The notes under the pieces: generated by a model
Databases searched by the model: none
Seen by the model: the letters and a program-made list of their open reading frames with translations, nothing else
What the model was told of the DNA's origin: nothing
Made by a program: the position numbers and the translations under genes
Source: Halothiobacillus sp. 35-54-62
Lineage (GTDB): Bacteria > Pseudomonadota > Gammaproteobacteria > Halothiobacillales > Halothiobacillaceae
Direction of reading: 5' to 3'
NCBI GenBank assembly: GCA_002281295.1
Contig: NCFS01000034.1
Coordinates: 1 to 33,110, forward strand
Length of the DNA stretch: 33,110 bases
Shown: piece after piece, positions 15,574 through 23,383 of the stretch
Layout: each line of letters begins with the position of its first letter
Position numbering within the stretch: the stretch's first letter is position 1

Positions 15574-16269
15574 CTATTGAGCCGCCGCCTTCGGGGGCAA
15601 GTTCACCGGCGACGCCGGATCAAGCAAGAACGCCGTAATATCGGCCACTTGCTCGGCGGTTAACAAATGCCCCTTGCCACCATAACGCGGCATCAGTGAG
15701 CAAGGCACCAACGCTTTCGCATTAAAAACCTTTTCGTAGGTGTATTTAATCATCGGTTCACTTTGCCCCCGTAATTTTCCGTAATTGGTCAGGCTAGGCC
15801 CCATATTGCCTGCAGCCGGAAAATTTAAGTCAATCGCATGACAGGCATAACAGTTCGCCCCATTGGGATGCGCCGGATCATCGGCATCCGCAAACCCAAT
15901 GCGCCCGCCATGCGCGCCCTCTGCCCACTCTTGGCCTTTTTTCCAATCCCCATAACGCTTGCCGTCTTTGGGGTATTCCATCCGCGATTGTTCAAATTTC
16001 AAAATCACATCCGTTTCTGCCGCATTGGGTTGGCCATTGGTTTTATTGCAGATGGCTAAAGTTACATCATTTTTAACCCGTTCATCAAACTCCGCTGGCG
16101 TTGCCCAGGGAAAGCTTTCTTTGGCCGCTTTCAAAAACTGCTCTTCTGTAATCGTGGTATCGCCAGTACCGGCCATGGCAGGATTTCCCGCCGCAAACAA
16201 GGGAACCGAATAAGGGGCAGCGCAAGCCAGAACCGCCCAACTCAAGACTTTTAATGTGTTGTTTTTCAT
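15574..16269 (-). CDS. soxX: SoxX, mono-heme cytochrome subunit of SoxAX (copy 2)
   Basis: This 231-residue protein has a signal peptide (MKNNTLKVLSWAVLACAAPY to LFAA), heme site CYACH within GANCYACHAIDLNFPAAG, MGPSLTNYGKLRGQSE, YTYEKVFNAKALVPC, distal segment SLMPRYGGKGHLLT, and C-terminal ITAFLLDPASPVNLPPK. It aligns end to end with the first SoxX, with strong conservation of the heme half. ATG 16269 has AGGAG six bases upstream; an upstream extension to 16335 would overlap soxA-2 and is not supported. It is cotranscribed with soxA-2, with a 34-nt gap. Confidence 0.93.
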   Translation of the reverse strand: MKNNTLKVLSWAVLACAAPYSVPLFAAGNPAMAGTGDTTITEEQFLKAAKESFPWATPAEFDERVKNDVTLAICNKTNGQPNAAETDVILKFEQSRMEYPKDGKRYGDWKKGQEWAEGAHGGRIGFADADDPAHPNGANCYACHAIDLNFPAAGNMGPSLTNYGKLRGQSEPMIKYTYEKVFNAKALVPCSLMPRYGGKGHLLTAEQVADITAFLLDPASPVNLPPKAAAQ

Positions 16270-16303
16270 AAGGACTCCTAAAGACTGAATGGATTGAACC
16301 GCA

Positions 16304-17149
16304 TCAAGCGCGTGGCTTGATACCCGGTACCGCAATTGGGGTATCGGTTTTCGACGCCTCCATCACCTGGAACAGATGAAGCGCGACATCCAGATCAGAG
16401 TTCACTTTCAAAAATGGCAAGCGCATTGCGAGCAGGCAGCGCTCGTTGCGCCAAAACCACGTGCGCACATTCGCATCTTTAATGACATAAGCCGGAAATG
16501 CCGTCATCACCTTGCCTGCGGTGGCAGGATCGGTCATCACCGGCAAATGAACACCCCGGAGTACCAAACCCGGTGTGGCGTGGCAACTGGCACAAGCCAA
16601 ATCCATCGCCCCCATGCGGTGATAAAAAGCATATTTACCCAGTTCATAGGCTTGCTTTTCCGCCGCGTTTTCCAATTTGACGCGGTACGGCTCACCATTG
16701 GATTGCGATGCCACATATGCGACCAATTCAACCAAATCGGACTTCGTGCCATCCTCCTCGGCCAAACTTTGGTAATAAGGTTTGGTAATTTTCTCCTCAT
16801 CAAACCCCTGCAAGTTGACCATGCAGCCCAACAACCGCCCCTCTAAAGTTTCCACGCGGTTGGTGTCTTTAAAGTAGCGCGGTAATTGCGCATAAGCCCC
16901 CTTCACGACCCCAGGGCCCAGCCCTAAATCGCATTGCTCCAAGCTCACATTTTTTGGCCCCCGCTGTTCGTGGAACAACTTTTCCCCATCCTCAATCCAA
17001 AAATCACCGGGATTAAAATCGGCCATTGCCTCGCGGTAGGCTTCAAATTTTTTATCTTCATCGGTGGGGGACTCGGCATAGGTTGGCAGGATTTGGCTGC
17101 CAAAAACCATCGGCGAGGCGATAAATAACCAGGCTAATTTTTTCTTCAT
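16304..17149 (-). CDS. soxA: SoxA, thiosulfate-oxidising c-type cytochrome subunit (copy 2)
   Basis: This 281-residue second SoxA has a signal peptide cut near TYA (25), C73 in CDLGLGPG with C109 in GRLLGCM as the probable disulfide, one heme site CASCH (186-190), and active-site C238 in RNERC. It keeps GAYAQLPRYFKDTNRV and MTAFPAYVIKD as in copy 1 but differs in the insert region around 115-140 and around the heme. The divergence means the pair is not a very recent duplicate, and the two SoxAX may prefer different partners or substrates. The ATG has AGGAG seven bases upstream. A -24/-12 element lies about 85 nt upstream. Confidence 0.93.
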   Translation of the reverse strand: MKKKLAWLFIASPMVFGSQILPTYAESPTDEDKKFEAYREAMADFNPGDFWIEDGEKLFHEQRGPKNVSLEQCDLGLGPGVVKGAYAQLPRYFKDTNRVETLEGRLLGCMVNLQGFDEEKITKPYYQSLAEEDGTKSDLVELVAYVASQSNGEPYRVKLENAAEKQAYELGKYAFYHRMGAMDLACASCHATPGLVLRGVHLPVMTDPATAGKVMTAFPAYVIKDANVRTWFWRNERCLLAMRLPFLKVNSDLDVALHLFQVMEASKTDTPIAVPGIKPRA

Positions 17150-17450
17150 TCGGCGCTCCTCAAAGCTTTAATTTTTGTCATCAATCCGATAAAAAGCCGA
17201 TTCACGGCTTAACGAATTGCGCAAGGCAAATAAAGCAAAAACCACGCCACGAAATATCTTTAAGGACATACCGAATACGGCCCCATCCCCGCCAACCCCG
17301 AAAACACGGTGCGATTGATTCAGTGGATTAGGCCACTGTCAAAAAAATGAAACAAAAAGCCCGCATGATGGCGAATATTTTTATTGATTAGATTTTGCCT
17401 TGCCACCCCCATCTTGAGCCCATCATGCTAAAACCCATCTTGAGCCCATC
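17150..17450. other. Divergent control region between soxA-2 and siaA
   Basis: No gene is seen. It holds the leftward -24/-12 element of soxA-2 (17235-17249). It also has an inverted repeat, CAGTGG (17321-17326) with CCACTG (17333-17338), about 105 bp upstream of the predicted soxA-2 start, and the first half of the 26-bp tandem repeat at the siaA start. No convincing rightward sigma-70 promoter for siaA was found. Confidence 0.6.
17235..17249 (-). promoter_or_regulatory. Sigma-54 -24/-12 promoter of soxAX-2
   Basis: The minus strand reads TGGCGTG-GTTT-TTGC followed by T. The fifth base is G instead of A; the GG-to-GC spacing is exact and the T-rich spacer is typical. The predicted start near 17224 gives a leader of about 75 nt to ATG 17149. 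Confidence 0.8.
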
Positions 17451-17459
17451 ATGCTAAAA
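17408..17459 (+). repeat. Perfect 26-bp tandem duplication across the siaA start codon
   Basis: Positions 17408-17433 and 17434-17459 are identical and abut. Each unit carries a weak TTGAG ribosome-site-like stretch and an ATG. The ATG of the first copy (17425) opens a 10-codon frame that ends at TAA 17455-17457, two bases beyond the true siaA ATG (17451-17453). The unit is not a multiple of three, so copy number changes the relation of the two starts. Confidence 0.92.
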
Positions 17460-18689
17460 GAAATTCGCTTCGCGGGTGACTTGCTGATTGAAGCCAGCGC
17501 CATTACACCCGAATTCAAAAATGAAGACGTGCTGGCTTTATTCGCGCAAAAATCCAGCCTGCAAAATTTGCCCGTTCTGCACGATGATGGGCGGCCGCTC
17601 GGCTTAATTAATCGCAATATGTTTCACAGCAACATGACCAAACCTTATTACCCTGAGCTCTACAGCCAAAAAAGCTGCATCGCCTTCATGGATAAAAGCC
17701 CGTTAATTGTTGAAACCCGCTTAGAAATTGAGCAACTCACCGCCTTAGCGGTTGAAACCGGTGACAAGGTGTTCACGGACGGTTTTATTATCGTCCGCGA
17801 GGGCAAATATCAAGGCATTGGCCAAGTGCTGGATTTAATGCACGCCATGACCGAACTTCAAGCGCGCCAGCACCGCCAGCTTATTGAAAGCATTGAATAC
17901 GCCAGCGTGATTCAGCAATCGATTCTTGCCCCATCCCGCATCGCGCTGAACGCCTACTTCCCAGAGAACCATTGGTTAATTTGGGAACCGCGCGATGTGG
18001 TCGGCGGCGATATTTTTCATTTCATACCCACCCGCCATGAGGGCGAGGAGGATGGATTTTTAGCGGTATTGTTCGATTGCACCGGGCATGGCGTGCCGGG
18101 CGCTTTTATGACATTAATTGCAGAATCCGCCCTAGCCCAAGCCATAGCCACCCATGGTGATCGCGACCCTGCCGCCTTACTGGCCGCCATCAATCAATAT
18201 ATTAAACACACCCTCAACCAACACGATCAAGCTGCCGGCACGCGTGAAAATTCCGATGATGGGCTTGACGGCATGATTGTGCGCTTTGATAAAATCCAGC
18301 AGCACCTCGTGTTTGCCAGCGCTAGAAACCCATTATTTATTATGGGATTAAATAACGAAGAAGCGATTGACGTGGTGCCGGGTGATCGCAAAGGCGCAGG
18401 CTATGCCAACACGCCGATGGATGCCACATGGCATAACCACACCCTGCCCATCACCGAGGCTAAGCGTATTTTTTTGATTACCGATGGTGTTATTGATCAA
18501 GTGGGTGGTGCGAAAAAAATTGCCTTGGGCAAGCGGCGTTTGAGTCAAATACTCACCGAAAGCCGAAACGCCACGGCAAGCGCTCAACAAGCCGCCTTTG
18601 AAGAGGCCTTTGCCCATTATCAGGGGCAAGAAAAAAGGCGCGATGACGTAACCTTGCTGGCACTCGATTTAATGCCCGGCACTGAGTAA
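17451..18689 (+). CDS. siaA: SiaA-like PP2C (SpoIIE-type) phosphatase with CBS-like input module
   Basis: This 412-residue protein is predicted to dephosphorylate the SiaC-like protein and so switch the SiaD diguanylate cyclase. The C-terminal half has the PPM/SpoIIE metal motifs EPRDVVGGDIFHF (D187), VLFDCTGHGVPGAFMT (D209), FLITDGVIDQVGG near 340-352 and KRRDDVTLLAL near 396-406. A coiled-coil linker (about 130-160) ends in IEYASVIQQSIL. Residues 1-130 are a soluble CBS-like module (LHDDGRPLGLINRNMF, LYSQKSCIAFMDKSPLIVET, GKYQGIGQVLDLM), where Pseudomonas SiaA has membrane and HAMP regions. No membrane segment is seen. It heads siaABCD. Confidence 0.88.
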   Translation: MLKEIRFAGDLLIEASAITPEFKNEDVLALFAQKSSLQNLPVLHDDGRPLGLINRNMFHSNMTKPYYPELYSQKSCIAFMDKSPLIVETRLEIEQLTALAVETGDKVFTDGFIIVREGKYQGIGQVLDLMHAMTELQARQHRQLIESIEYASVIQQSILAPSRIALNAYFPENHWLIWEPRDVVGGDIFHFIPTRHEGEEDGFLAVLFDCTGHGVPGAFMTLIAESALAQAIATHGDRDPAALLAAINQYIKHTLNQHDQAAGTRENSDDGLDGMIVRFDKIQQHLVFASARNPLFIMGLNNEEAIDVVPGDRKGAGYANTPMDATWHNHTLPITEAKRIFLITDGVIDQVGGAKKIALGKRRLSQILTESRNATASAQQAAFEEAFAHYQGQEKRRDDVTLLALDLMPGTE

Positions 18690-18714
18690 AACAGCACCCG
18701 ATAAAACAGCACCC
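18687..18714 (+). repeat. Short direct repeat after siaA
   Basis: TAAAACAGCACCC occurs at 18687-18699 and again at 18702-18714, with a partial third copy (TAAAAC) at 18716-18721. The first copy includes the siaA stop codon. It is a minor slippage-type repeat in the siaA-siaB spacer. Confidence 0.8.
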
Positions 18715-18776
18715 ATAAAACTTAGGCTAAAACCAAAAGCCTGCCCAAATCTTCGAACTATTTAAGGACAATAGGC

Positions 18777-19337
18777 ATGAACACACCCGCCGAGCACGAA
18801 TCCAACAAGCCTTGCTTTCCTGGTCTTGATCCCAACTTAATTTTTTTCTATGCCGGTTATTTTTCACAAAATATTATTAACGCGATTGGCGATGCGGTTC
18901 GCCTGCGGCTTGAGCAAACCGAAACCTCGGGCAGCGCGCGCCGAAAAATCTTTTCAACCTTTATTGAGATGGCGCAAAATATTGTGCATTACTCAAGCGA
19001 TAGCTTGACCCCGCCCGATCAAGCCACCTTAGAAATGCGCGCCGGCTCTGTGATGGTGTCCCACACGGATAACACCTTTCATATTATTTGCGCCAACCCC
19101 GTTGACCCAAGCTTTGCCGAACAACTCAAGCCCCTGCTTGAACCCTTACGCCTTATGTCGATGGAACAAATTAAGGACGCGTACCGCAAAACACTCCGCG
19201 CCGAAACCGATGAAAACAGCAAAGGCGCGGGTTTAGGCTTTCTAACCATCGCCAAAGATAGCTCCGCCCCCATTGAATATGGGTTTGAACCGGCCGCCAA
19301 CGGCATGCAGATGTTCACCCTAAAAGCCACCATTTAA
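18777..19337 (+). CDS. siaB: SiaB-family protein kinase
   Basis: The 186-residue protein fits the SiaB family, GHKL-type kinases that phosphorylate SiaC and oppose SiaA. It shows an N-box-like helix (FIEMAQNIVHYS, with E64 and N68) and a glycine-rich lid segment (SKGAGLGFLTIAKDSS, about 148-163), with a closing strand ending QMFTLKAT. No receiver, HTH or membrane segment is present. It lies 87 nt behind siaA and 24 nt ahead of siaC. An anti-sigma kinase of the RsbW type is the alternative, but size, motif spacing and neighbours favour SiaB. Confidence 0.85.
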   Translation: MNTPAEHESNKPCFPGLDPNLIFFYAGYFSQNIINAIGDAVRLRLEQTETSGSARRKIFSTFIEMAQNIVHYSSDSLTPPDQATLEMRAGSVMVSHTDNTFHIICANPVDPSFAEQLKPLLEPLRLMSMEQIKDAYRKTLRAETDENSKGAGLGFLTIAKDSSAPIEYGFEPAANGMQMFTLKATI

Positions 19338-19361
19338 CCCGTTTTTGATCAGGATTTTCCC

Positions 19362-19748
19362 ATGGAAAAATTTTATTTGGCCGCCACCAGCAATACCCCC
19401 GAAGTGGATTTCGACTTCCCTGCCCGCCGCCTGCTGTTAAAAGGTGAATCTTATCCCGAAAGCGCTGCCGCCTTTTATGGCGACATTCTGAACAAAACAT
19501 CGGCATTTCTGGATGAAACCCGCGAGCAAACCATACACATCAGCGTGCAGCTAAATTACTTCAACAGCTCCAGCACCAAAATGCTGTTTAGTTTATTTGA
19601 TCGGCTGAACCTTGCCGCCGAAGAGGGCAACACCGTCGTGCTCGATTGGCATCATGATATTGATGATGAAACCATTCTCGAATTTGGCTTAGAGCTCGCC
19701 GAAGATTTTCCCGCCATTGAATTTCATGCCCACGCGATTGAATCCTAA
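19362..19748 (+). CDS. siaC: SiaC-family regulatory phosphoprotein
   Basis: The 128-residue protein has the SiaC (DUF1987) pattern: PEVDFDFPARRLLLKGESYPESAAAFYGD, then a STAS-like core with VQLNYFNSSSTKMLFSLFD. The SSST cluster (69-72) matches the phospho-acceptor region of SiaC; by alignment from memory with Pseudomonas T68, S69 is the likely acceptor. In the known system unphosphorylated SiaC binds and activates SiaD. Its stop overlaps the siaD ATG by one base (TAATG), which couples the partners. Confidence 0.88.
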   Translation: MEKFYLAATSNTPEVDFDFPARRLLLKGESYPESAAAFYGDILNKTSAFLDETREQTIHISVQLNYFNSSSTKMLFSLFDRLNLAAEEGNTVVLDWHHDIDDETILEFGLELAEDFPAIEFHAHAIES

Positions 19749-20485
19749 TGGAACAACCCACCCCGCTTCTGCCCGATTTATTTGAACGCGAAAAAGCCGT
19801 CCTTGATCGCGCGCTGCGCGCCCATGCGGACCCGTCCCCGGCTGTGGTGCATTTTGCTTTGGCCGAATTAATTGCCGAGTATGAACGCATCATTCGCGAT
19901 ATGCGCCGCGTGATTAGCCACTCAGACCGCACCGAACTTGAGCTGAGCGTCGCCAACCAACGCCTGCGAGAACTCACCGAAGCGCTCACTTTTCAAAATC
20001 GGCACGATGGCCTAACCCGCCTTTTAAACCGCAACACCTTCATCTTTGAAACCGAGCGCCTGCTCACCCAAGCGCCCATCGCTTTAATTTTGCTCGATAT
20101 CGATCACTTCAAACAGGTTAACGACCGCTATGGCCACCCCACCGGCGACAAAGTGCTCATGGGGTTAGCCGCCCTTCTGCACAATGCAATCAAAGCGCCC
20201 AATTTTAGTGGCCGCATGGGCGGCGAGGAATTTGCCGCCATCATCCCCACCGATCAAATCCGCGATGCCATTGCCATTGCCGAGCTGATCAGCAGCCAAA
20301 TACGCGATTTGCGTTGCACTAACGAGCCTGGGCTGCGCATTACCGCCTCGCTCAGTATTACCGTTGCACAAGCCAAGGTGCCCTTTGAAAAACTCTATTT
20401 ATGCGGGGATGATGCCTTGTATCGCGCCAAGCACAACGGCCGTGATCGCATTGAAATTGTATGGAACACAATAGAAACCCAATGA
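19748..20485 (+). CDS. siaD: SiaD-like GGDEF diguanylate cyclase
   Basis: This 245-residue soluble protein makes c-di-GMP. Residues 35-85 form a helical stretch (LIAEYERIIRDMRRVI to SVANQRLRELTEALTFQNR), probably the coiled coil through which SiaC acts. The GGDEF domain follows: HDGLTRLLNRNTF, metal residues in LLDIDHFKQVNDRYGH (D117, D119), active motif GGEEF (158-162) and ALYRAKHNGRDRI. The position of the inhibitory I-site (RxxD, five residues before GGEEF) reads KAPN, so product inhibition through that site is not expected. It closes the siaABCD operon. Confidence 0.92.
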   Translation: MEQPTPLLPDLFEREKAVLDRALRAHADPSPAVVHFALAELIAEYERIIRDMRRVISHSDRTELELSVANQRLRELTEALTFQNRHDGLTRLLNRNTFIFETERLLTQAPIALILLDIDHFKQVNDRYGHPTGDKVLMGLAALLHNAIKAPNFSGRMGGEEFAAIIPTDQIRDAIAIAELISSQIRDLRCTNEPGLRITASLSITVAQAKVPFEKLYLCGDDALYRAKHNGRDRIEIVWNTIETQ

Positions 20486-20576
20486 TTTAAATAGAAAAAG
20501 CAAATCAAGCTCATACCAAGCTGAGCTGTTATGATGAAACTCATGCAATTGGCATGGTTCACATCAAAGCAAGCTT

Positions 20577-21581
20577 ATGTCGTTTTTCGAAAAAAACCGC
20601 CTCAACTGGTTTATCCCCGCCCTAATCTGGATGGCACCCAGCGCTTTTGCAGATGAGATCACCACTTGCCGCGAAATTAAAGCCGATTCGGCTCGATTGG
20701 CGTGCTTTGATGCGCTGGCCAAGCCGGCCAGTTCAATAACGGCCACCCAAGACCCGAGCGGCGAAGCCACAAAACAGCCGCCGAGCGATGCGCCCGCTAC
20801 CCCTGGCGTTTTAACCGAGCGGATTGAAAGCCAAAAAAAGGCAGACGACAACCCGTTTCTCATCAAAGCCTACAAGCCCAACTATATTTTATTGGGCGCC
20901 TATACCACCAATCGCTTGGCAAGCGACGTGTACGATTTCAAACCCCAAAATACCGAAGCGAAATTTCAACTATCGTTTCAATTTAACTGGTGGGATCACC
21001 CCTTTGGCAAAAACACCGCGTTTTATTTTGGTTACAGCCAACTATCTTTTTGGCAAGTTTATAACTCATCGGTTTCATCGCCCTTTCGGGAAACAAATTA
21101 TGAGCCGGAAATTGGGTTAGACCTCACCACCGATACCCATTTAGCGGGTTTGGATTTTCGTAAAGTTCGGATGAGTTTTATTCATCAATCCAATGGTCAA
21201 GGCGGTTTACGCTCACGAAGCTGGAATCGGCTTGCCCTGCAAACGGGGTTTGAGCGCGGCGACTTTGCCGGCAGCCTGCGCGGCTGGTATCGCATCCCTG
21301 AAAGCCGCGCGACCGACGACAACCCCGATATCACCGATTACCTAGGCTATGGCGATTTAACCTTGGGTTATAAATTAGGAACGGGCACCGTATCGGCCAC
21401 CTTGCGCAATAACCTTAAAAGCCAAAATCGCGGTTCGGTTGAGCTCAATTACAGCTTTCCGTTCAATAAGCATGTGCAGGCGTATGTGCAATATTTTAAC
21501 GGCTACGGTGAAAGCCTGATTGATTACAACCGCTCCATCAATCGAATCGGGATTGGGTTTTCACTGAATAATTGGTTTTAA
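20577..21581 (+). CDS. pldA: Outer membrane phospholipase A (OMPLA)
   Basis: The 334-residue protein has a signal peptide cut after AFA (25), a short variable lead region with a CREIKADSARLACFD segment, and a 12-strand beta-barrel ending in the aromatic GFSLNNWF typical of outer membrane proteins. The catalytic triad is visible in FIHQSNGQGGLRSRSWNR: H203, S205 and N217, with the same spacing as H142, S144 and N156 of E. coli PldA. The enzyme hydrolyses phospholipids in the outer leaflet when dimerised by calcium. The 91-nt gap behind siaD and a weak ribosome site suggest its own promoter, which I could not define. Confidence 0.93.
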   Translation: MSFFEKNRLNWFIPALIWMAPSAFADEITTCREIKADSARLACFDALAKPASSITATQDPSGEATKQPPSDAPATPGVLTERIESQKKADDNPFLIKAYKPNYILLGAYTTNRLASDVYDFKPQNTEAKFQLSFQFNWWDHPFGKNTAFYFGYSQLSFWQVYNSSVSSPFRETNYEPEIGLDLTTDTHLAGLDFRKVRMSFIHQSNGQGGLRSRSWNRLALQTGFERGDFAGSLRGWYRIPESRATDDNPDITDYLGYGDLTLGYKLGTGTVSATLRNNLKSQNRGSVELNYSFPFNKHVQAYVQYFNGYGESLIDYNRSINRIGIGFSLNNWF

Positions 21582-21696
21582 GCCTGCCGCTGTTGTTTCA
21601 TTGCATCATATAAAGATGCTCGCGAAGGCAAATATGTTAGAAAAAATACTATTAGCATGCTATCTTTCAATGCCTCAGTGAATGACTCAGGTTAAA

Positions 21697-21733
21697 CGGG
21701 GCAGATAGTTTTATCGCCTATTCTCCCTGCCCT
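21697..21733. repeat. Two-part inverted repeat upstream of the efflux operon
   Basis: GGGCAG (21699-21704) pairs with CTGCCC (21727-21732), and the adjoining ATAG (21705-21708) pairs with CTAT (21718-21721). It lies about 85 nt upstream of the outer membrane factor start and could be an operator or a leader hairpin. No regulator gene is next to it. The rest of the 21582-21817 gap shows nothing else convincing. Confidence 0.4.
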
Positions 21734-21817
21734 TATGCGCGTACCGCCCACTGAGTTAAATTTGCACAAAGCAAAATCCCCCGATTTTGTGTGTTTTTGC
21801 ATCACCAGGAGTTTCCC

Positions 21818-23383
21818 TTGGCCAAGCTTGACCCCAAACCCCTGCGTCAGATGGGTGCTGTTCATCATCGAACGTTTGTTTATGCGCCGGTTTATGCAGC
21901 CTTGCTCGGCCTAGCAGGCTGCGCGGCTGTGGGACCGAATTTCAAAGCCCCCGCCGCGCCGGATTCTGCACCCTACACAACCCATGCCCTACCCGCCGAA
22001 ACTGCCGCCACGGCCAATGTGGCGCAGGGGGGCGCTCAAAAATTTGTACAACAAGCCCAGCCGGATTCCGCTTGGTGGGCGCATTTGGGCTCGGCAGAAC
22101 TCACCGCGTTAATTGAGCAAGGTTTGGCCGCCAGCCCCACTCTGGCCTCGGCACAAGCCAAGCTGACGCAAGCTGAAAAAACCTATGCCGCCCAATCTGG
22201 CTCAACACAGCTGCCCCAAGTAAATGCCAAACTGGGTGCACAACGCCAAGGCATTAATAGCGCGAACTTTGGTCAATCGGGCGGCGAGAAAAACTTTAAT
22301 TTATACAATGCCGGCCTTACCGCCAGCTACAACCTCGATTTATTTGGGGAAAACCGCCGCACCCTAGAGGGCCTAGCGGCGCAAACCGATTATCAGCGCT
22401 ATCAACTGCAAGCCGCCCGCCTCACGCTGGCCGGCACTATTGCGACGACGGCCATCACACAGGCCTTGTTGAATGCGCAAATTAACGCGACCGAATCAAT
22501 CATTCAAAATCAGAGCCAACAGATTGATTTAATTAATGCCCGTTTAAAATTAGGCGCCGCCACGCGCAGCGATGTTTTAAGTTTGCAAAGTCAGCGCGAT
22601 CAAACCCGCGCCAATTTGCCGCCCTTAAAATTAAAACGCGCCCAAACCGATCACCTGCTCGCCACCTTAACCGGCCAAATGCCGGGTGCCGCGCACATTC
22701 CGACATTTAATTTAGATGCGCTCACGCTGCCATCCGAACTGCCCGTTGTGGTGCCGTCTGCTTGGGTGCGTGCCCGGCCGGATATTCAAGCGGCTTCTGC
22801 GCTTTTGCATGTGGCAACCGCGCAATATGGCGTCGCGGTGGCCAATTTGTATCCGCAAATCAATTTATCGGCAACCTTAGGCTCTCAAGGCATTACCCCG
22901 GCCAGCCTATTTAATGCCAGCTCGTTGATTTGGAGCTTAATTGGCGGGCTAACCCAGCCCATTTTTAATGGTGGATTAAAAGCCGCCAGCGAGGCGGCCT
23001 CGGCGAATGTGTCCGCCTCGGCGGCCAATTACCAGCAAGTGGTGCTCGATGGCTTGCGCAATGTGGCCGATACCCTGCAAGCCTGCTATTGGGATGCCAA
23101 CACCTTAAGCGCACAAGTGGCCGCCGAGCAATCGGCCAAACAATCGCTCAGTCTCGTTGAACAACAGCTCAAACTCGGCTCGGCAACCTCATTGCAACTG
23201 CTTACCGCGCAACAACAAGTCACGCAAAGCCGCCTGCTCACCTTGGCCGCACGCGCGCAACGCTTATCCGATTCGGTGGCCTTGTATCAGGCCATGGGTA
23301 GCGAGCAAATACCACCGAATTCGAACCTGCCATCTTCAACCCATTTATCGATTCATACCCAGCCGGAGAGCAACACAAAATGA
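21818..23383 (+). CDS. RND efflux outer membrane factor, NodT-type lipoprotein
   Basis: The 521-residue protein is a TolC-like channel subunit. It has a signal with lipobox LAGC near residues 26-29, then AVGPNFKAPAAP, the typical start of NodT-family outer membrane factors. Two outer-membrane-factor repeats follow (about 80-285 and 290-495), with DSAWWAHLGSAELTALIEQ, YNLDLFGENRRTLEG, a GAATRSDVL segment and VPSAWVRARPDIQAASALLH. TTG 21818 with AGGAG six bases upstream is the best start; GTG 21791 has no ribosome site and ATG 21851 is a later option. The order here is outer membrane factor, fusion protein, permease. Confidence 0.9.
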   Translation: MAKLDPKPLRQMGAVHHRTFVYAPVYAALLGLAGCAAVGPNFKAPAAPDSAPYTTHALPAETAATANVAQGGAQKFVQQAQPDSAWWAHLGSAELTALIEQGLAASPTLASAQAKLTQAEKTYAAQSGSTQLPQVNAKLGAQRQGINSANFGQSGGEKNFNLYNAGLTASYNLDLFGENRRTLEGLAAQTDYQRYQLQAARLTLAGTIATTAITQALLNAQINATESIIQNQSQQIDLINARLKLGAATRSDVLSLQSQRDQTRANLPPLKLKRAQTDHLLATLTGQMPGAAHIPTFNLDALTLPSELPVVVPSAWVRARPDIQAASALLHVATAQYGVAVANLYPQINLSATLGSQGITPASLFNASSLIWSLIGGLTQPIFNGGLKAASEAASANVSASAANYQQVVLDGLRNVADTLQACYWDANTLSAQVAAEQSAKQSLSLVEQQLKLGSATSLQLLTAQQQVTQSRLLTLAARAQRLSDSVALYQAMGSEQIPPNSNLPSSTHLSIHTQPESNTK

